Shown here in pieces: positions 10,687-23,200 of a DNA stretch of 64,000 nucleotides. Numbering within the stretch: the stretch's first letter is position 1; every line of letters begins with the position of its first letter. Made by a program: the position numbers and the translations under genes. The notes beneath the pieces are model-generated. The model had not been told where the DNA came from. It saw nothing but the letters and a program-made list of their open reading frames with translations, and searched no databases. Source of the stretch: Sarcomyxa edulis (Eukaryota; Basidiomycota; Agaricomycetes; Agaricales; Mycenaceae). The stretch covers positions 434,001-498,000 of the forward strand of contig QUOL01000021.1 of the NCBI GenBank assembly GCA_009761415.1. The letters are read 5' to 3'.

Positions 10687-11575
10687 TCATATATCTCCAC
10701 TTCTTCTAGCAGAGACCAAAATCCCAAACACGACCGCGATGACGGCAATAAGCGCACACGCTATGGCTGCAATAGCCACACGCGCGACTGGGAATTGACC
10801 TCTGACGAGAGCGGATTGTACTGTAAAGTACCGTGTTATGCCTGGAGCGAATTCAATGGTGTTCGCATTAATGACTCGTGAGATGAACATGGATGAAGAA
10901 CGACTTACCGATGAAGAGGACAGCGATACCCAGACAAACGATAGTTGCTCCGAGTGGTTGAGCATATGCTTGGATGCGGCGTACGGTAGGTGTGAATGTT
11001 GTCGTGGAAGTGGCAGTATGTGACGATATAGTAAACAGTTGCACGAGAGCGACACCGGTAGAAGCGATAGCTAAACTCGTCCGCACGTATGCTAAAAAAG
11101 TCCGTTCAGAAGCTAGATGATCTCTTGCGACGCTTCCAGAGTTCTCGAGTGTCAGGGAAGGTTTTAAGGGTAGTCTTCGGATGAGTGGTAGTGGTAGTGG
11201 TCTCGAAGGATGTGTTTGAGACGCATTTGGACGTGGGTATGGACTCGTCTCGGTCTCCGGATTCATGGAAATCGAGTCAGACACGCCTTCTTGGTGAGGA
11301 TTGTCTGTGTCGACGTCATGTCTTCCTTCGTGAGTACTCAGAGACTCTGGTATGCTATGGTCATCAAGAGAATGAGCTGGAGATGAAACAGGAGCCGGTG
11401 GTGGTTCTAGGGGTGGCAGTTCTGTTTTTTCCAACATCTGAGACATAGTACGGGCGAGGAACGAGACCGATTTGCTTCTTTTCGGTGGGAGGAGTTGGGA
11501 AGAAGAAGAGGATGGACTGGACGATTGCTGGACGGTCCCTAGATGGAATTCCGAATTCGAGCCGCCTCCTGCCAT
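10687..11575 (-). CDS. DUF202 (YidH-type) membrane protein
   Basis: 273 aa from exons 10909..11575 and 10687..10841. The acceptor CTCCAG|GC was preferred over a later AG because it retains GITRYFTVQ, typical of the family. Residues 1-150 are low-complexity and Ser/Pro-rich. The DUF202 domain follows: LASERTFLAYVRTSLAIASTG (helix 1), GATIVCLGIAVLFIG (helix 2), then AIAAIACALIAVIAVVFG (helix 3). Relatives include the membrane part of vacuolar transporter chaperone proteins and small plasma- or vacuolar-membrane proteins. The precise role is unknown. It is divergently transcribed from RPC9 over 273 bp. Confidence 0.75.
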
Positions 11576-11848
11576 TTCCCCAGGTGCCAGCTGATAGCTG
11601 ATTGTACGTACGTACGAGTACCCTGATAAGCGCGTAGTTGACAGGATTCCAGTCAGATATATACACTACTTGGGGGCTTATTCCAGGAGAGAATCTGACA
11701 ATAAAAACATGAGAAAAAAACGGATATTTGGGACGAAGCAAGCTCAGGAATTTGCAATTTTGGCCTGTAGCCAAACACGTCCTCCAGAAATAATAACGTC
11801 TAAACAACCTCCGACGGCGGGAGTCCTTCTAGTTTTGTACCAGTGACC
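11576..11848. promoter_or_regulatory. Shared bidirectional promoter, DUF202 gene / RPC9
   Basis: 273 bp separate the two start codons on opposite strands, so both promoters must lie here. I see no clear TATA box. Confidence 0.5.
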
Positions 11849-12680
11849 ATGGAGGTACGCTCCAGAAAAATTCAGAAAAATTATTTGCCTATCTGACATC
11901 CTTCTATAGGTACTAAATCCCCGCTCAGCCCTCCTCTCCAACTTCGAAGTCCTATCTCTTCTTCGCGAACTCGAAAATGACCATCTAGCCCGTACAAAAA
12001 CTGCTTTGCGGATCAAGAAAGAAGAGGAATCGTCAGGAAACTTGGGTGCCATTAAAAGTTCCATGACTGCAGGTGGTCAAGATCCTACAGTCGTGGAAAT
12101 TTGTGAGAATCTGAGGACGGTCGAGGTCGAGGTATTTATCCCATGCCATTCATTTAGCTTCTAGAGCAGTCAAATTGACGAAGGGAGTGGGTGGTACGAT
12201 AGGCAATCCAATACCTTTCTGCCGACTTCCAATCTACGTCGTCTCAATCCGAAGCAGGAATCGCGAAACTCGTTCGCGATATCGACGGGTTCGAGTTGAC
12301 GAAAGCTGAAAAATTGCAGATAGTCAACCTCGCACCAACGGAGGCTGTGGAATTATACGTCGTAAGCATTTGTGCTCCATCTCTGAGGGTTTGTTTTGTT
12401 GATCGGTGCGCTGCAGATTGTGGAAGAACTCGAGGACCGTCTCGGAGATCGCATGAACGATATCTTGGAACATGTGAAAGTCTCTCTTGACGCTCCTCCA
12501 GACGCTTCAAATGCTCCTACATCGCGACGTCCCAATGGTAACGTGGCCACAAACGGACATGGCCAGGATAATGACTGGAATACGTACGATGAGATGGACG
12601 AGGACGGTGCTGAGGTTATGTTTGATGATACGGGAGAGGGCGCAGGTGTTGAGGGGGATTTGGATATGGACGATGATTAG
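11849..12680 (+). CDS. RPC9: RNA polymerase III subunit RPC9 (C17/CRCP)
   Basis: 216 aa from four exons: 11849..11854, 11910..12131, 12203..12361, 12417..12680. The first exon is only ATG GAG. The product starts MEVLNPRSALLSNFEVLSLL, closely matching the start of human CRCP (MEV...SALLSNYEV). LTKAEKLQIVNLAPTEAVELY and VEELEDRL are the conserved HRDC-like core. Rpc17 pairs with Rpc25 to form the Pol III stalk, needed for initiation of tRNA and 5S transcription. The C-terminal 60 residues are an Asp-rich acidic tail (DEMDEDGAEV...DLDMDDD). All four exons are in frame. Confidence 0.9.
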
Positions 12681-13124
12681 TAGGATGTTCTTTCGTCGAG
12701 CGCACATTTGTATTTGTATAGCTACTCGCAAGAAATTTGTATTCGTACCCTGTATTAGCTCACGAGTGATAGTCGTAAGACTTGGAGTAGGATGGATTCA
12801 TCAACGCATTCAAAAGTGAGTTCTACGGTAGAAGATTGGAGCTGGAGAGAAGAGCGGAACCGGTATGTATGTACAAATTAAAAAGTAAGTAAGTAGTAGT
12901 AAGTAGTTAGGATACAAAGAAAACAAGAGGAAACTAGTAGGTACAATGGATGGTGAAAGCAAGTATGACTGGAACCCTTCGTGAATGGGATATGATACAT
13001 CGTAGAGCGACGGACAATAGTTGGAAAAATTCTGTCAAATACAGTATCAGTATATAACCACGCGATGCAAGACCAAATAACGCACCGTGAAATCATAAAG
13101 ACATCAAGCATGATGATAGTTTAT
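12681..13124. other. Convergent intergenic region
   Basis: 3' UTR space between RPC9 and the small minus-strand gene. A run of GTAAGTAGTA-like repeats lies at about 12883-12908; nothing else is seen. Confidence 0.4.
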
Positions 13125-13425
13125 TCATGGTCGTCTACTAGCAGCAGGCAACGTACGTGCCCCTCTGCGAACACTGTCGACGGAACCTCTCTGTGAGGGC
13201 CGTGTCAGAAAACAGAAACATTTCAACATATGAGTAACAACATACCGGAGACGTAGACTCCGTCGACATTGACGTAGATTCGAAAGATGAGCGAACGGGT
13301 GAAGTTGGGGGAGACATTGACATGTCTTTGAGGGGAATTTCTGTTGGTTTCTCCGCGTCCAAGTCTGGTACAAGCGGGGTGTTCAAGAGTAGAACAAAGG
13401 TGTTGATGATAGACGTGAAGTTCAT
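13125..13425 (-). CDS. Small hypothetical protein (81 aa)
   Basis: Two exons, 13246..13425 and 13125..13190, joined by a 55-nt GTATGT...CACAG intron. It begins MNFTSIINTFVLLLNTPLVP, a hydrophobic start that could be a short helix. The remainder is rich in Ser-Pro and Ser-Thr (MSMSPPTSPVRSSFES) and ends basic (RRGARTLPAASRRP), so it could be phosphorylated. Family not recognised. If the intron is retained, the frame ends ...GTYVACC instead. Confidence 0.45.
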
Positions 13426-13636
13426 GGCGTGCGTGCGTTGAGTTTTAGTTTGGATGAGGACGGCAGGAGGGGGGAGGGGATTCGGGAAGTTGGAAAAACA
13501 CAATGAGGGGGCAAAATTTGCGGCTTCTTATAATCGATCGCGAAGTGGTGTGAATTTCAATAAAATATTATATTCCTCATCGACGTCAGAATCCAGATTG
13601 CCTCCGCCCTCCTCACCTTCTTCTTTTTACGCCCCA

Positions 13637-13681
13637 ACCTGGTGTGCTTTGAGGGCTGGGGCCTGTGATCTTACTGCTTGA
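13637..13681 (+). pseudogene. Inverted relic of a GH20 gene 3' end
   Basis: In the plus frame this reads PTWCALRAGACDLTA followed by TGA. The intact GH20 gene on the opposite strand ends PLWCALRPGACDVSA followed by TGA, 300 bp away. Nucleotide identity is high across about 45 bp and weaker for another 40 bp past the stop. Only the C-terminus is recognisable, so it is a decayed head-to-head copy or an inversion scar. Confidence 0.65.
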
Positions 13682-13975
13682 GGCATCGGCCTTGCTGTAA
13701 GTAGTTTCCACTCGGAGTCCTTGCTTTTGGATCAACTAAGAACCATCTCTTAGTTGAGTCGTACCGTGACCGGGTTCAGGATAGGGGGGACTATCAATTC
13801 TGCTTCACTCAAAGCAGATTATGCATTGATTGTGAATGTGTTGGGGTGAAGGACTATCGTAGTTCGTACTTTGGAAATAAGAATCTCTCTTTGTGAACAG
13901 GATGGACCGTGACCGTGACGTGGGAACTCTTCCGTCCTCCTTTCCTCGGAGTCAAAAACTACGTTCCCCAAGTCC

Positions 13976-16295
13976 TCAAGCAGAGACATCACAAGCACCA
14001 GGCCTCAAAGCACACCAAAGCGGTTGCAACGCGATAGCACCGACCCCGCGTTGAGTCATGCGATATGCGATATCGTGGAGACGCGGTAGGACCGTGCTGA
14101 TGTTTTGTCCTGGCCCAGTCCAAAAGAGCTCAGCAGAGGACGCAGCACGAGGCCAGACGATGGGGTCGAGGTTGCTTGGGTGGGATTGTTCCGTCCAGAG
14201 AAGATGCTGACCTGTGAAGATGGACAGTGGGGTGAGGTGAAGCAGGTATTCAATGCAAGTGAAAAACGTACCACCGAGGACGAGTTTGCTTTCTTCAGCG
14301 GTGAGATTTGCAGTCGGGTCGAATGAATAGGACTGTATCAAGTACGTGTATCAATATGGAATTACTGCTTGAATAGGATGAATCACCAACCTTCTGCCAC
14401 GTTTTGAAAGGATCACACCAACTGTTCCCGTCCACGTTCGCGCCGACCCAACCACCTCCTCCGCAATCCTAAGCTCAGAGTCAGTCTCATGTATAATGCG
14501 AATGGACAGATACTAACGAGGTAGAAGTAGTCAGAAGCAGAGTGAACCAGCCGGAATCCCTTCTGCGCAACGGCTGCAACGTCGTCAGACGAGATCCAAA
14601 CCCTAGAAGAATCATCGGTACGTTAGTTCAAAAAAGAACCAACAAAGAAGGAACACCGACATCACAATCGTGCTATTCGATAAGGTCACATTCTGCACCA
14701 AGACCATCTCTATCAAGGAATATCCGTAAGTCCTCAATCCATCATAACGAGGGAACCCAGCGAAATCGCACCTTCCCAGACAACAGGCGTCTTTCCCATC
14801 TTCTCTAATGCACTATGTGAAGCTTGTGTGAATGTATCCAACGCTTCCTCGAGAGTCTTTCCCGTACTATTGAGCTCTTGCTGTGTCTCGGTGTCCTGGT
14901 CGTAGCAATTAACGTTCAACTCATCTCCACCTGTGCTGAATAGTTTCGAAGGAAACATGGAAGCGGCTGCGGTGAGTAGACTGGTGGTGAAATTTGTAGT
15001 GGATGAGGATGCGAATCGAAGTTGGCCGGCTGGGGGTTCTGTTGAGGAGACATTATCAGCAGGAAGTCAGGATGATTGGTTTCTGGTTGCTCGTGACAGT
15101 ACCATTCGCGAAGGATGACCATGGGGTAGATTCTGCGCAAGCAACATGCTCGGGGTAGGCCTTTGAAATGACAGATGTGTGTCCTAGATATAAGAAATAC
15201 ACATCAAATCAGCGATTCTTTGCTTTGCATGTATCTCCTTACCTGGAGTGTCGATCTCAGCCAATACATCGATACCTCGCTACACAGTCATAATATTAGA
15301 ACATCCATTCCAGATTTCGCTTCGGACACATACCGCTGCAGCATAGGAAACAATGTCTTCCACATCACTTTGAGTGTACACAGACGAAGCATCGTAAGCG
15401 CCCTTATCCGAGAGTTGCTTGAAACCGGGTACGACCAATGGGAAGCTCTGACTATCGACGACGTGCCAGTGGAATGTATTGATCTAAGGAGTGATAGAGA
15501 TTAACAAGGTTATATTTCATAAAACAATTGTGAAGTCAATAGCTTACCTTGACCCAACTCATAGCATCGAGAGTACGTTTTATATCAGAGACTGGGAAGC
15601 TATCGAAAGAAGAGACAGTGAATCCAAAGATACGGGAGTAGTAAACATAGCCGAACGTACAAATTCCGGGCAGTGTCCAACATGAATCCACGGTAAGGCT
15701 AAGCATAGTCAATTACCATAGGAAAAGGAACGTTGAAATGAAATGGAGCACGCACATAAGCAGGAGCATCCTCGATATGTATAGGCGCTTCAAGGGAGTA
15801 TACGGTCCCATCCCAATAATACCACAACTGACTAAACGTCGTAAGTCCTCTGAACAAACCCAATGTAGAATTCGCCGTCAGAGTCGCGCCCGAACCGTCA
15901 CCGGGAATGGTTAGTGTGTATCCTTCAACGCGACTATCGATGTCGACGATGGCTTCCTCGGATATGCTTCTGACTTTGCCTTTGATAGCAGGGGTAGACA
16001 GGGAGACAGTCAATGTTTCCAGGAATTTCGCAGTTTTGATGGTGTTCGCGTCTGATACACCACGTCCGACGACCAAACGTTCGAGCTTGTCATTGTGTAA
16101 GAATGATTTTGTTCTGGAAACTGCGTCGGTGAGGTCTTGAGGTGCGTTTGGGACAGATACTTTGATGGTGAAGGAGGGTGATAGGCGGAGGGCAGTCGAA
16201 CCCGTTGTGAAATGTTGTGGTAGAGGCCATAGAGCAAGGACACTTGGGATGGAGATAGTCAAGAAGGTAGAGAGGAGGATAGACTTCTTGACCAT
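13976..16295 (-). CDS. Secreted beta-N-acetylhexosaminidase, GH20
   Basis: Multi-exon gene starting at 16295 with a signal peptide (MVKKSILLSTFLTISIPSVLA). An N-terminal GH20b-like domain (LWPLPQHF...) precedes the catalytic barrel. Motifs recovered across exons are PYRGFMLDTARNF, INTFHWHVVDSQSFPL, LAEIDTPG|HTSV and STGGDELN. The last carries the catalytic Asp-Glu pair of the substrate-assisted mechanism. VVWEGAI, DCGGGGWVG and WCDPFKTWQ follow, and the C-terminus is ...WCALRPGACDVSA. It removes terminal GlcNAc/GalNAc and works with chitinases in cell-wall turnover or nutrition. All expected active-site motifs are present, so it should be active. Confidence 0.9.
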
Positions 16296-16918
16296 GGTGT
16301 CTGTGGTCGTAGAGTGAAGGGAATCCGAGACGAACTGGATCTAGAGTCCGAGCCTTAAATACATACTGATAAGTGAAACGAGCCTGCACCCCCGAGTCTT
16401 CCGCAACAGAATGATGCATGCAACTCGGCCATCAGAGACCTTCTGCTCGGTGGTGTTGCTCGGTGGTGTTTCTATTTGAGCTAGATGTCCATATGGTCCG
16501 AGGTAAAGGTGAGGATAGAAGCGTTCAGTAAAGATGGGAGAGAGTCTCATGACTCGGACTGTAGCTCCGTATGTTCCATAGCCAGTCGTGTGGCCGACAC
16601 GACAGTAGCAAGCTTGACGTACGCATCAGGTCGAGGAATGCGTTGCTGGCAAGCACATGGTGAGGAACCCATCCGAGGCAGCTGCGTGGCATGATCCAAG
16701 TATGAAGTAAGCAGTCGAGGATAAGAAAAACGATACTGATAAGAGATTGAGTTTGGTTTGAACACGGCATGAACATACCTGACCGAGGAAATCAGAAATA
16801 AAATTGGGCACAGAAAGACACTATGAGTATATGGGACATCATGATCCAGATCGTAAAGAAGGAAAGAAAAAGTGAGAACTCTCCGGCGAGGTTAACCGAC
16901 AAACTTCGTCGTCCTTTT
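16296..16918. other. Intergenic region GH20 / epsin
   Basis: It holds the GH20 promoter and the epsin 3' end. A short direct repeat (ctcggtggtgtt twice) lies at about 16446-16470. No gene seen. Confidence 0.4.
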
Positions 16919-18979
16919 TTACAACAATAAATCATCACCACCAGACGAAGACGATCCCATTCCTCCGAATGAACCAAATGCACCACCCGTAGACCCGCCA
17001 GCGGGTTTCTGACCCCAAAGTCCAGCCATAGCTTTCTCCTTTTCCAAGTCCTTGATCGATTTACCCGCCGTTGTCCCTGTCCCGGAAGTGTTCGCAGGCT
17101 TCGCGCTGCTACCAAGCGACATCGACCACAAATCATCGAAATTCGCACTCGCTGCAGCATTGGGCTTCGGTGGTGCAGGCGTAGCAGAGTTGGTGCTGAA
17201 AACGGGAGACGTAGGTTTCATGGCCGTGAACATGGGTTGTGACTGCTGAGGTTGCAAGGGGGAGCCGAAGGAAGACTGAGACTGAGACGATCGATGACCC
17301 ATTCCCATGCCCATGCCCATACCATACCCGTTGCTATTGGGAGCACCACCGAAGACAGCAGCACCTGGTTGTGTCTGGGGAGACCTTTGCGTAGTCGCAG
17401 CAGGCTGCACGAACGAGTTGCTGGCCACGGGCTTGATTGGTGTAGAGCTCAACATCTCCATGAGTGTAGGGTTCGCTGGCATGGAGTTCCGGTTGGCAGC
17501 AGGTGGAGAAGGAGCGGTGACAGGTGCGGCTTGGAAATCCGTGAAGTCGTCGTCTGTCAAAATGCCTCATTAATACTCGTTGCGCTGGGCTATTATAAAC
17601 TTACCATCGAGACTGGGTACGGGGGCGGGCGCAGCGGCCACTACGGGTAAGGCTTTGTTCGTCGCCAAACCTCCGAACCCGCCTCCTCCACTGAACGCGT
17701 CGTCGTCATCGAACCCGTCTAACAAGTTGACTTCCTTTACTGGCGCTACTGGTGCGGGCGGAGGAGGAGCAGCCTCCCGGGTGCTATTACTGCGCACAGG
17801 CGTGCGAACAGAATTGGAACGACGACTGATGGTAGGAGATGGAGCGTGGACCTCGTCGTCGCCTGCGTTATACTCCTCGAATCCTCCTCCTCTTCGATCG
17901 TCGCGGAAGCTCGCGGCCCCAGAGCCGCCTCCGCCATAGCTTCCATATTCTGAGATATGAGACATGTGAGTTATAACCGGAGAAAGACTGACATTGTAGT
18001 CACCTCGATCATAGCTTGAACTACCACCACCACCACCGCTGCCGCCTCCACCACCACCTAGACTATCACTTCCAAATCCACCATAACGACTCCCACCGCT
18101 TGAGAAACTCATTCCGCCCAAGGCATCGTTCCCTACGCCGGTATATTTATGCTTATTAGCTTTAGCTTTCCGTCGTTCCGTGCGAATTTTCTCTACATCG
18201 GAAAGTAGTTCGACCAATTCACGGGAACGATTGCGGACTGTGAACATATACATAAACGGCAATATCAGAATTCTGATAATGGAGACGCGTACCGTTGAGA
18301 CCTTCATCTTTGCCTTTATCATCGATGTAATGGAAATTCCTGAGCATTTTAATTGTGGAGACGTGCGAGCGAGCGTCATCTACGACGCGCTCACTGCCGT
18401 GTTTGATCAGGTACTCGAGGAGTTGTAGAGCCTGCAACCGGATTAGAAAGCGTGTATTGTAGATATAGAGGGCTAACCTTATATATCTGACGCCACTGTT
18501 TGGCCTCCTTTTCCATGAAACGTGCATAGATGCAAGGCATGATTTCGTTGAAGTATTGACTGTAGAAATAGGATGTCCTCATCAGTTCATGTTTGTTCCC
18601 CCCCTAAGATTCTAGCTCACAAACTGAATGTTCTACAAGACACAGACGATCAGAAGGTTATTCTATGCAGACTGACAAGAACGCACCCTTGGGCAATCTC
18701 TTGCATCAACGTAGAACTCGCTCCCCTGCAACAGATCAGACACCACTCTTGTTATACAATTTAGGGACACTCACCAAGGCTCGTCATTGGTTGCTTCCCG
18801 GACTTTCGCCTCCATTTCACTGACATTCAGGACGACATTCTTCGCCTATTCGACGAGCATGCTTAGTTTCTCCAGGTGTTGCTGGTTCGGGATGAAACGC
18901 GCACCTGATTATACATACTTTTGATGTCATATAGAGTGATTTGGGAGAGTGTACTCCCGAGAGACTCTAGTCGATCCAT
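16919..18979 (-). CDS. Epsin-like ENTH-domain adaptor (Ent3/epsinR type)
   Basis: It begins MDRLESLGSTLSQITLYDIKSMYNQ. Six or more exons assemble the ENTH domain: AKNVVLNVSEMEAKVREAT, NEIMPCIYARFMEKEAKQWR, ALQLLEYLIKHGSERVVDDA, MLRNFHYIDDKGKDEGLN, VRNRSRELVELLSDVEKIR. ENTH binds phosphoinositides on membranes. The tail is disordered: Gly-rich runs, then NLLDGFDDDDAF, DDDFTDFQ and a repeated GMGMGMGMG. The acidic-Phe motif DFTDF is the kind that binds GGA and AP-1 ear domains, so trans-Golgi/endosome sorting is more likely than plasma-membrane endocytosis. No UIM is evident. Confidence 0.85.
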
Positions 18980-20273
18980 GGTGTCGAGAACGAGAAAAGG
19001 AACTGACCAGGCGAATGGATGGATTCTACGAGGAAATGAGAGGATCCAGCGGGAGGAGGCTGTTGCCGCCGTTCGCGCGTCGGCAAATGCCGGTGGCCGA
19101 ATTTCGGCTGGACGTGTTGCGTACTTTCTGAAGTACAACTCCCATGTCTGACTCTCGAGAAATCCGCGACGATGGCATATACGAGCATGGGCGATAGTTT
19201 ATCACCAAGACTCTACAGAGTGCGTCGGATCCTTCTTCGCTCAGAATTTGACTTTTGGTCTCTAGACCGAGAATTTCAGAATATTCCATGAACTGTGTAG
19301 AGAAATTTTCATCCCAGATTACCTCCCGCTGACGAGCGTTCTCGCAATAATGCGTCGCGTTCATCGTCACGGAAATGCTCTAAAAAGTTCAGCAATAATG
19401 CATGCCCTTTGAGATAACCTGAGATAACTTGACATCTTGCAGAAACGTGCTATGGACGCTGATATGGCGGCTCTGTTCCCCATTGGCGCTTGGACGATTA
19501 TCTCCGCCGGAGGTTGCAAGAGCATGAGTACCTATCGAACGGCTGACGGTACCTTCGAGTCCCTTCGAGCTCGAATCGAGAGACCACAGACGAACGTTTG
19601 CACGTTCTCGTTGCTCGTTCCCGAGTCTATCGCGTGCAGCACCAAGATCGACGCGACATGTCTTCGCTATTCTTGGCTCTTCCTCGTGTTGATCAAAGGT
19701 CCTCATGGCGTGCATATGACAGATCGTCGTGGAGCATGTTTTCGTCCACCAAATCTACAGTAGATTATATGCTATCCAGCGCCTCATGCTGCAATATAAC
19801 ACCTTCTAAGCAGATATCCCGTGCATACAATCAGCATACATTATCATGTTCTGATGTTTTAGTCCCGCGGCATGCTTGTTCCAACGCGATCACGGATTCA
19901 GAAGCTGTCTGAAATTTCTAATTAGGACGCGCTTCTTCGTCTGAACTGAACCCAACAAGGGCCTCAACGGAATCTGGCTGCAGCTTTGCGGGCACCCTCA
20001 GGACTTGACTGCTCTGGACTGTCTTGAACAGCGGCTAAGCACCTTTCTTATCAGCGGATCCTGCCTGTCAAGCACCAGGTGGAACGAATCTGACATCGGC
20101 GAGAACGACTCGGAGAAACCTTCAACCTTTAGCACTCTCCATCTCTGAAATACGGACGTGGATGAGACTAGGATCGATAGAATTCTCGCGATAGTGCGTA
20201 TTCATCGGTATTTCATCGTCGAGAATGCTTATATTCTGTACCGCGAAGAAGAGACTGCACTGGCGATAGAGAC
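18980..20273. other. 1.3-kb intergenic region, no gene supported
   Basis: Several open frames of 70-115 codons exist on both strands and overlap each other, but none has recognisable motifs or a convincing splice structure. It holds the divergent promoters of the epsin gene and the Ser-rich gene. Confidence 0.4.
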
Positions 20274-23200
20274 ATGCCTTCTCTGATATCGCGTCTCCGA
20301 CGGAGAGCTGCACCTGCGTCTACCACTGGATTACCTGTATCTATACCTCCTGCGCAAGCCCAGCCCAATGTCCCATTCCCTGTGTTACCCCCACTGGCGC
20401 CCGTACAAGCCTATGTCTCTCCATTGGAGCGCCGAATCCATCCAGATCTGGAATCTCTTGCTGCCGAAATATCTGCAGAACAGGAGCAGAGTACGTCTAC
20501 TAGCTACTTTGGTGCTCGAGGAAAGAGAGACGGAAGCAGTTTGACGGCGTTATCTCCTCCTTCGCGAAGGCTTTCCGCTGGCGCCACAGTCATGCCCCGT
20601 CAGGTTTCGCACCAATCTCTCATTCATTCTCGGTCAGAGAATACTCTTGCCGAATTGGAGGCATCTCAGGCTGACTTCGATACCCCATCTCCTATTGCTG
20701 AGACTATCGAACCGACCGGATCGCAAACTGCGACACGACGTTTACTCAGTCGTATGTCACGCTTGGCATCTGTAAGCCCAGGTGAATGGTCTACATTTGG
20801 TCGTACTCCAGACCCTCATCCAGGTGTAAGAATGGATGACTTTGTTGGCCATTCTTCTGGTCCTTCTTCGTTGAGACAGTCAGTCTTGACAAGTGACAAC
20901 GGCTCGCGCAAATCCCCTGTCATAGATCACAAGAAATGGAAAGGTAGAGGTATAGGCGGCACGCGAGGAAGAGAAGCGACATTTGGAGCTGGCGAGGAGA
21001 GTGTGGCGTCCAGCACCAACTCTCTCGCTCTCTCCAATCCATATTTCGAGACACCCCCCGCACCCTCCCACCAGTCCGAAGCATTTTCTTCGTCCCCGTC
21101 GCATCCACAGACTCCCGAAGAGTCAATATACACTTCATCGTCACCTTCACAGCCTCATAGTTCAATGTCTGTATCACAAAGTCTCCAACACGACATTGAT
21201 GTTGCTATTCAACATCCTACGACACCTAAAGTCATAGAAACGGAAAGGAGTGCTTATCCCCACCAGAAACCCACGTCAAAGTCACCACATACATTCGGAT
21301 ACCCAACCCCTCCATCCAACAACACAACATACCCCGCGTTCGATTCCCCTCATACCTTTGGATACCCAACTCCAACCCGCGCCCTCCAACTTCGTAGTGG
21401 AGTAGGGTTCGACTCTTCTCCTTCTTCACTCTTCCCATCAACCTCCCATTACGGACACGAAAACTCCCCACCTCCACCGCTCCCTCCTCTCGACCATCCA
21501 GAATTAACGGCATCACGAACTCGATTATTCCAATCACAAGCCCAATTCATGAACCTCCCAATGAACGACCACCTGAAAATGAAAACATCAACGCCAAAGT
21601 ATAGACTTGACATGCACCCCATGAACACATATCCCCCTTCTCGAGGCCACTCCCGTGAGCCGTCTGCGATACTCGACTCCACAACAGATCAAGAGAACAA
21701 ACGACCTCGTACACACCTGTCCCTCCCATCCACTTTCAGCCGCAAGGTAAAATTTCCACGACGAAGAGCTCAAGACTTGTTTGAAGGTCCTGGAGGATCG
21801 AGCGGTAAACTGTCATCTTCTCGCTCTCGTTCTCAATCCCAATCCCGGTCCCAGAAAAACGAAACTCCTGCTCGAAGTCGGTCAAGAACACGAACTCGCC
21901 GACATTCAATTACAGCGTCATTATCCAATACTTTCCATAGACGAAACAAATCGCAGACCACAGCGTCATTCACCACTGACTCTCGACGCTCCAGTGCAGA
22001 TTGGAACGCACAACAAGCTGGTAAGGTCGTAGGTGGTCTAGGTGAAAGGTACGATGAATGGAGTAATAGTTGGCAAGCCCAAGTTTCGAGAGAGATTTTG
22101 AGAATGTCCTTCGGTGGAGGGATTAGTGCGACGGCAACTTCCGAGAATGTGGATATATCGGGAAACGTAAGCACCCGTTTCCTTGATTGCATCCGAAATT
22201 CGTTGTTCTTCTGGTCTTGTCTCATTTTTTGCCCCCTTCTTCCTCATCTCCTATATACCCCCTTCCCTTTCTTAGCAGTTGCCGCAAGTGTCTCGGATAG
22301 CTTCACTCGATTCTCCTTTTTTGTTGAGAGGTGAGCCTTTTCTCTGCCTTGCATTTTACACTTTACCAAATGGTGTCCATATACGTGCATGCGCGTCCTT
22401 CGTACCCAGATAACATACCACAATTGAGTATCCACCCCGATTACGATCTATTTGACTCCAAACGTCGTAGTCACAGTCGCAGCAGCGCAAAAAACACCGA
22501 GCGGCAAGGGAAGGCGGTAACCACGATGCTTCGTTACGACCCTCAAGATGACACGAAAGATAACAGTGATATAGGTCGAGGGAAAGGAAAGGGAAAAGGC
22601 AAAGGCAAAGGCAAAGCAAAGGTCAGAGGGAGGGGCACGCCATCATCACCCAAGGCTACCGCTTCCATTTCCAAAGCCTTGGAAGATGCAGGACCACATG
22701 TACCAGGACCGAGTTCCACACTGCTTCAAGCACCGATTCTATCGTTCACTTCTGCGACGCCTGATGTCTCACCGGGTAGAAAGTCGAGAAGGAGCGCCAG
22801 CGAACCCACCTCAGGAAAAACTTCGCCTGGACAGAGCAGTGTTAGCAAAGGGAAACGAAAGGCAGAGGATGTGGAGGGTACTCCCCCTGATAGCAAAAAA
22901 GAGATGCAAAGAGCTACCTTTGCTAAAGACCCTCGTCGTGAGTTGTTTGCTGCCATAATCATAAATGTTTTATTGAGGAGACTTTCTTCCTCTTCTATTT
23001 TACGTCACGAAATCAAACATCTAATCACCACGCCTCAACCTCGTGCCTCTCAGCACTTCGCCACTCTGGGAACTCTCTTTCCTCCGCATATGCGCCCTCA
23101 TCTTATCATCGCAAACGTGCTAGACTGTCCGCTACCGCCACCTCCCCGCCCACCGATTCCCGCCCAGGCTCAGTACTAAAACCTACCACCGCTGATTACG

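Noticed and set aside
13125..13425. Mating pheromone precursor (small, Cys at the end of the unspliced frame)
   Set aside because: The unspliced end ...VACC does not have Cys at the CaaX position, and the spliced form ends RRP.
18980..20273. Several 70-110 codon ORFs on both strands
   Set aside because: Mutually overlapping, no motifs and no consistent splice structure.
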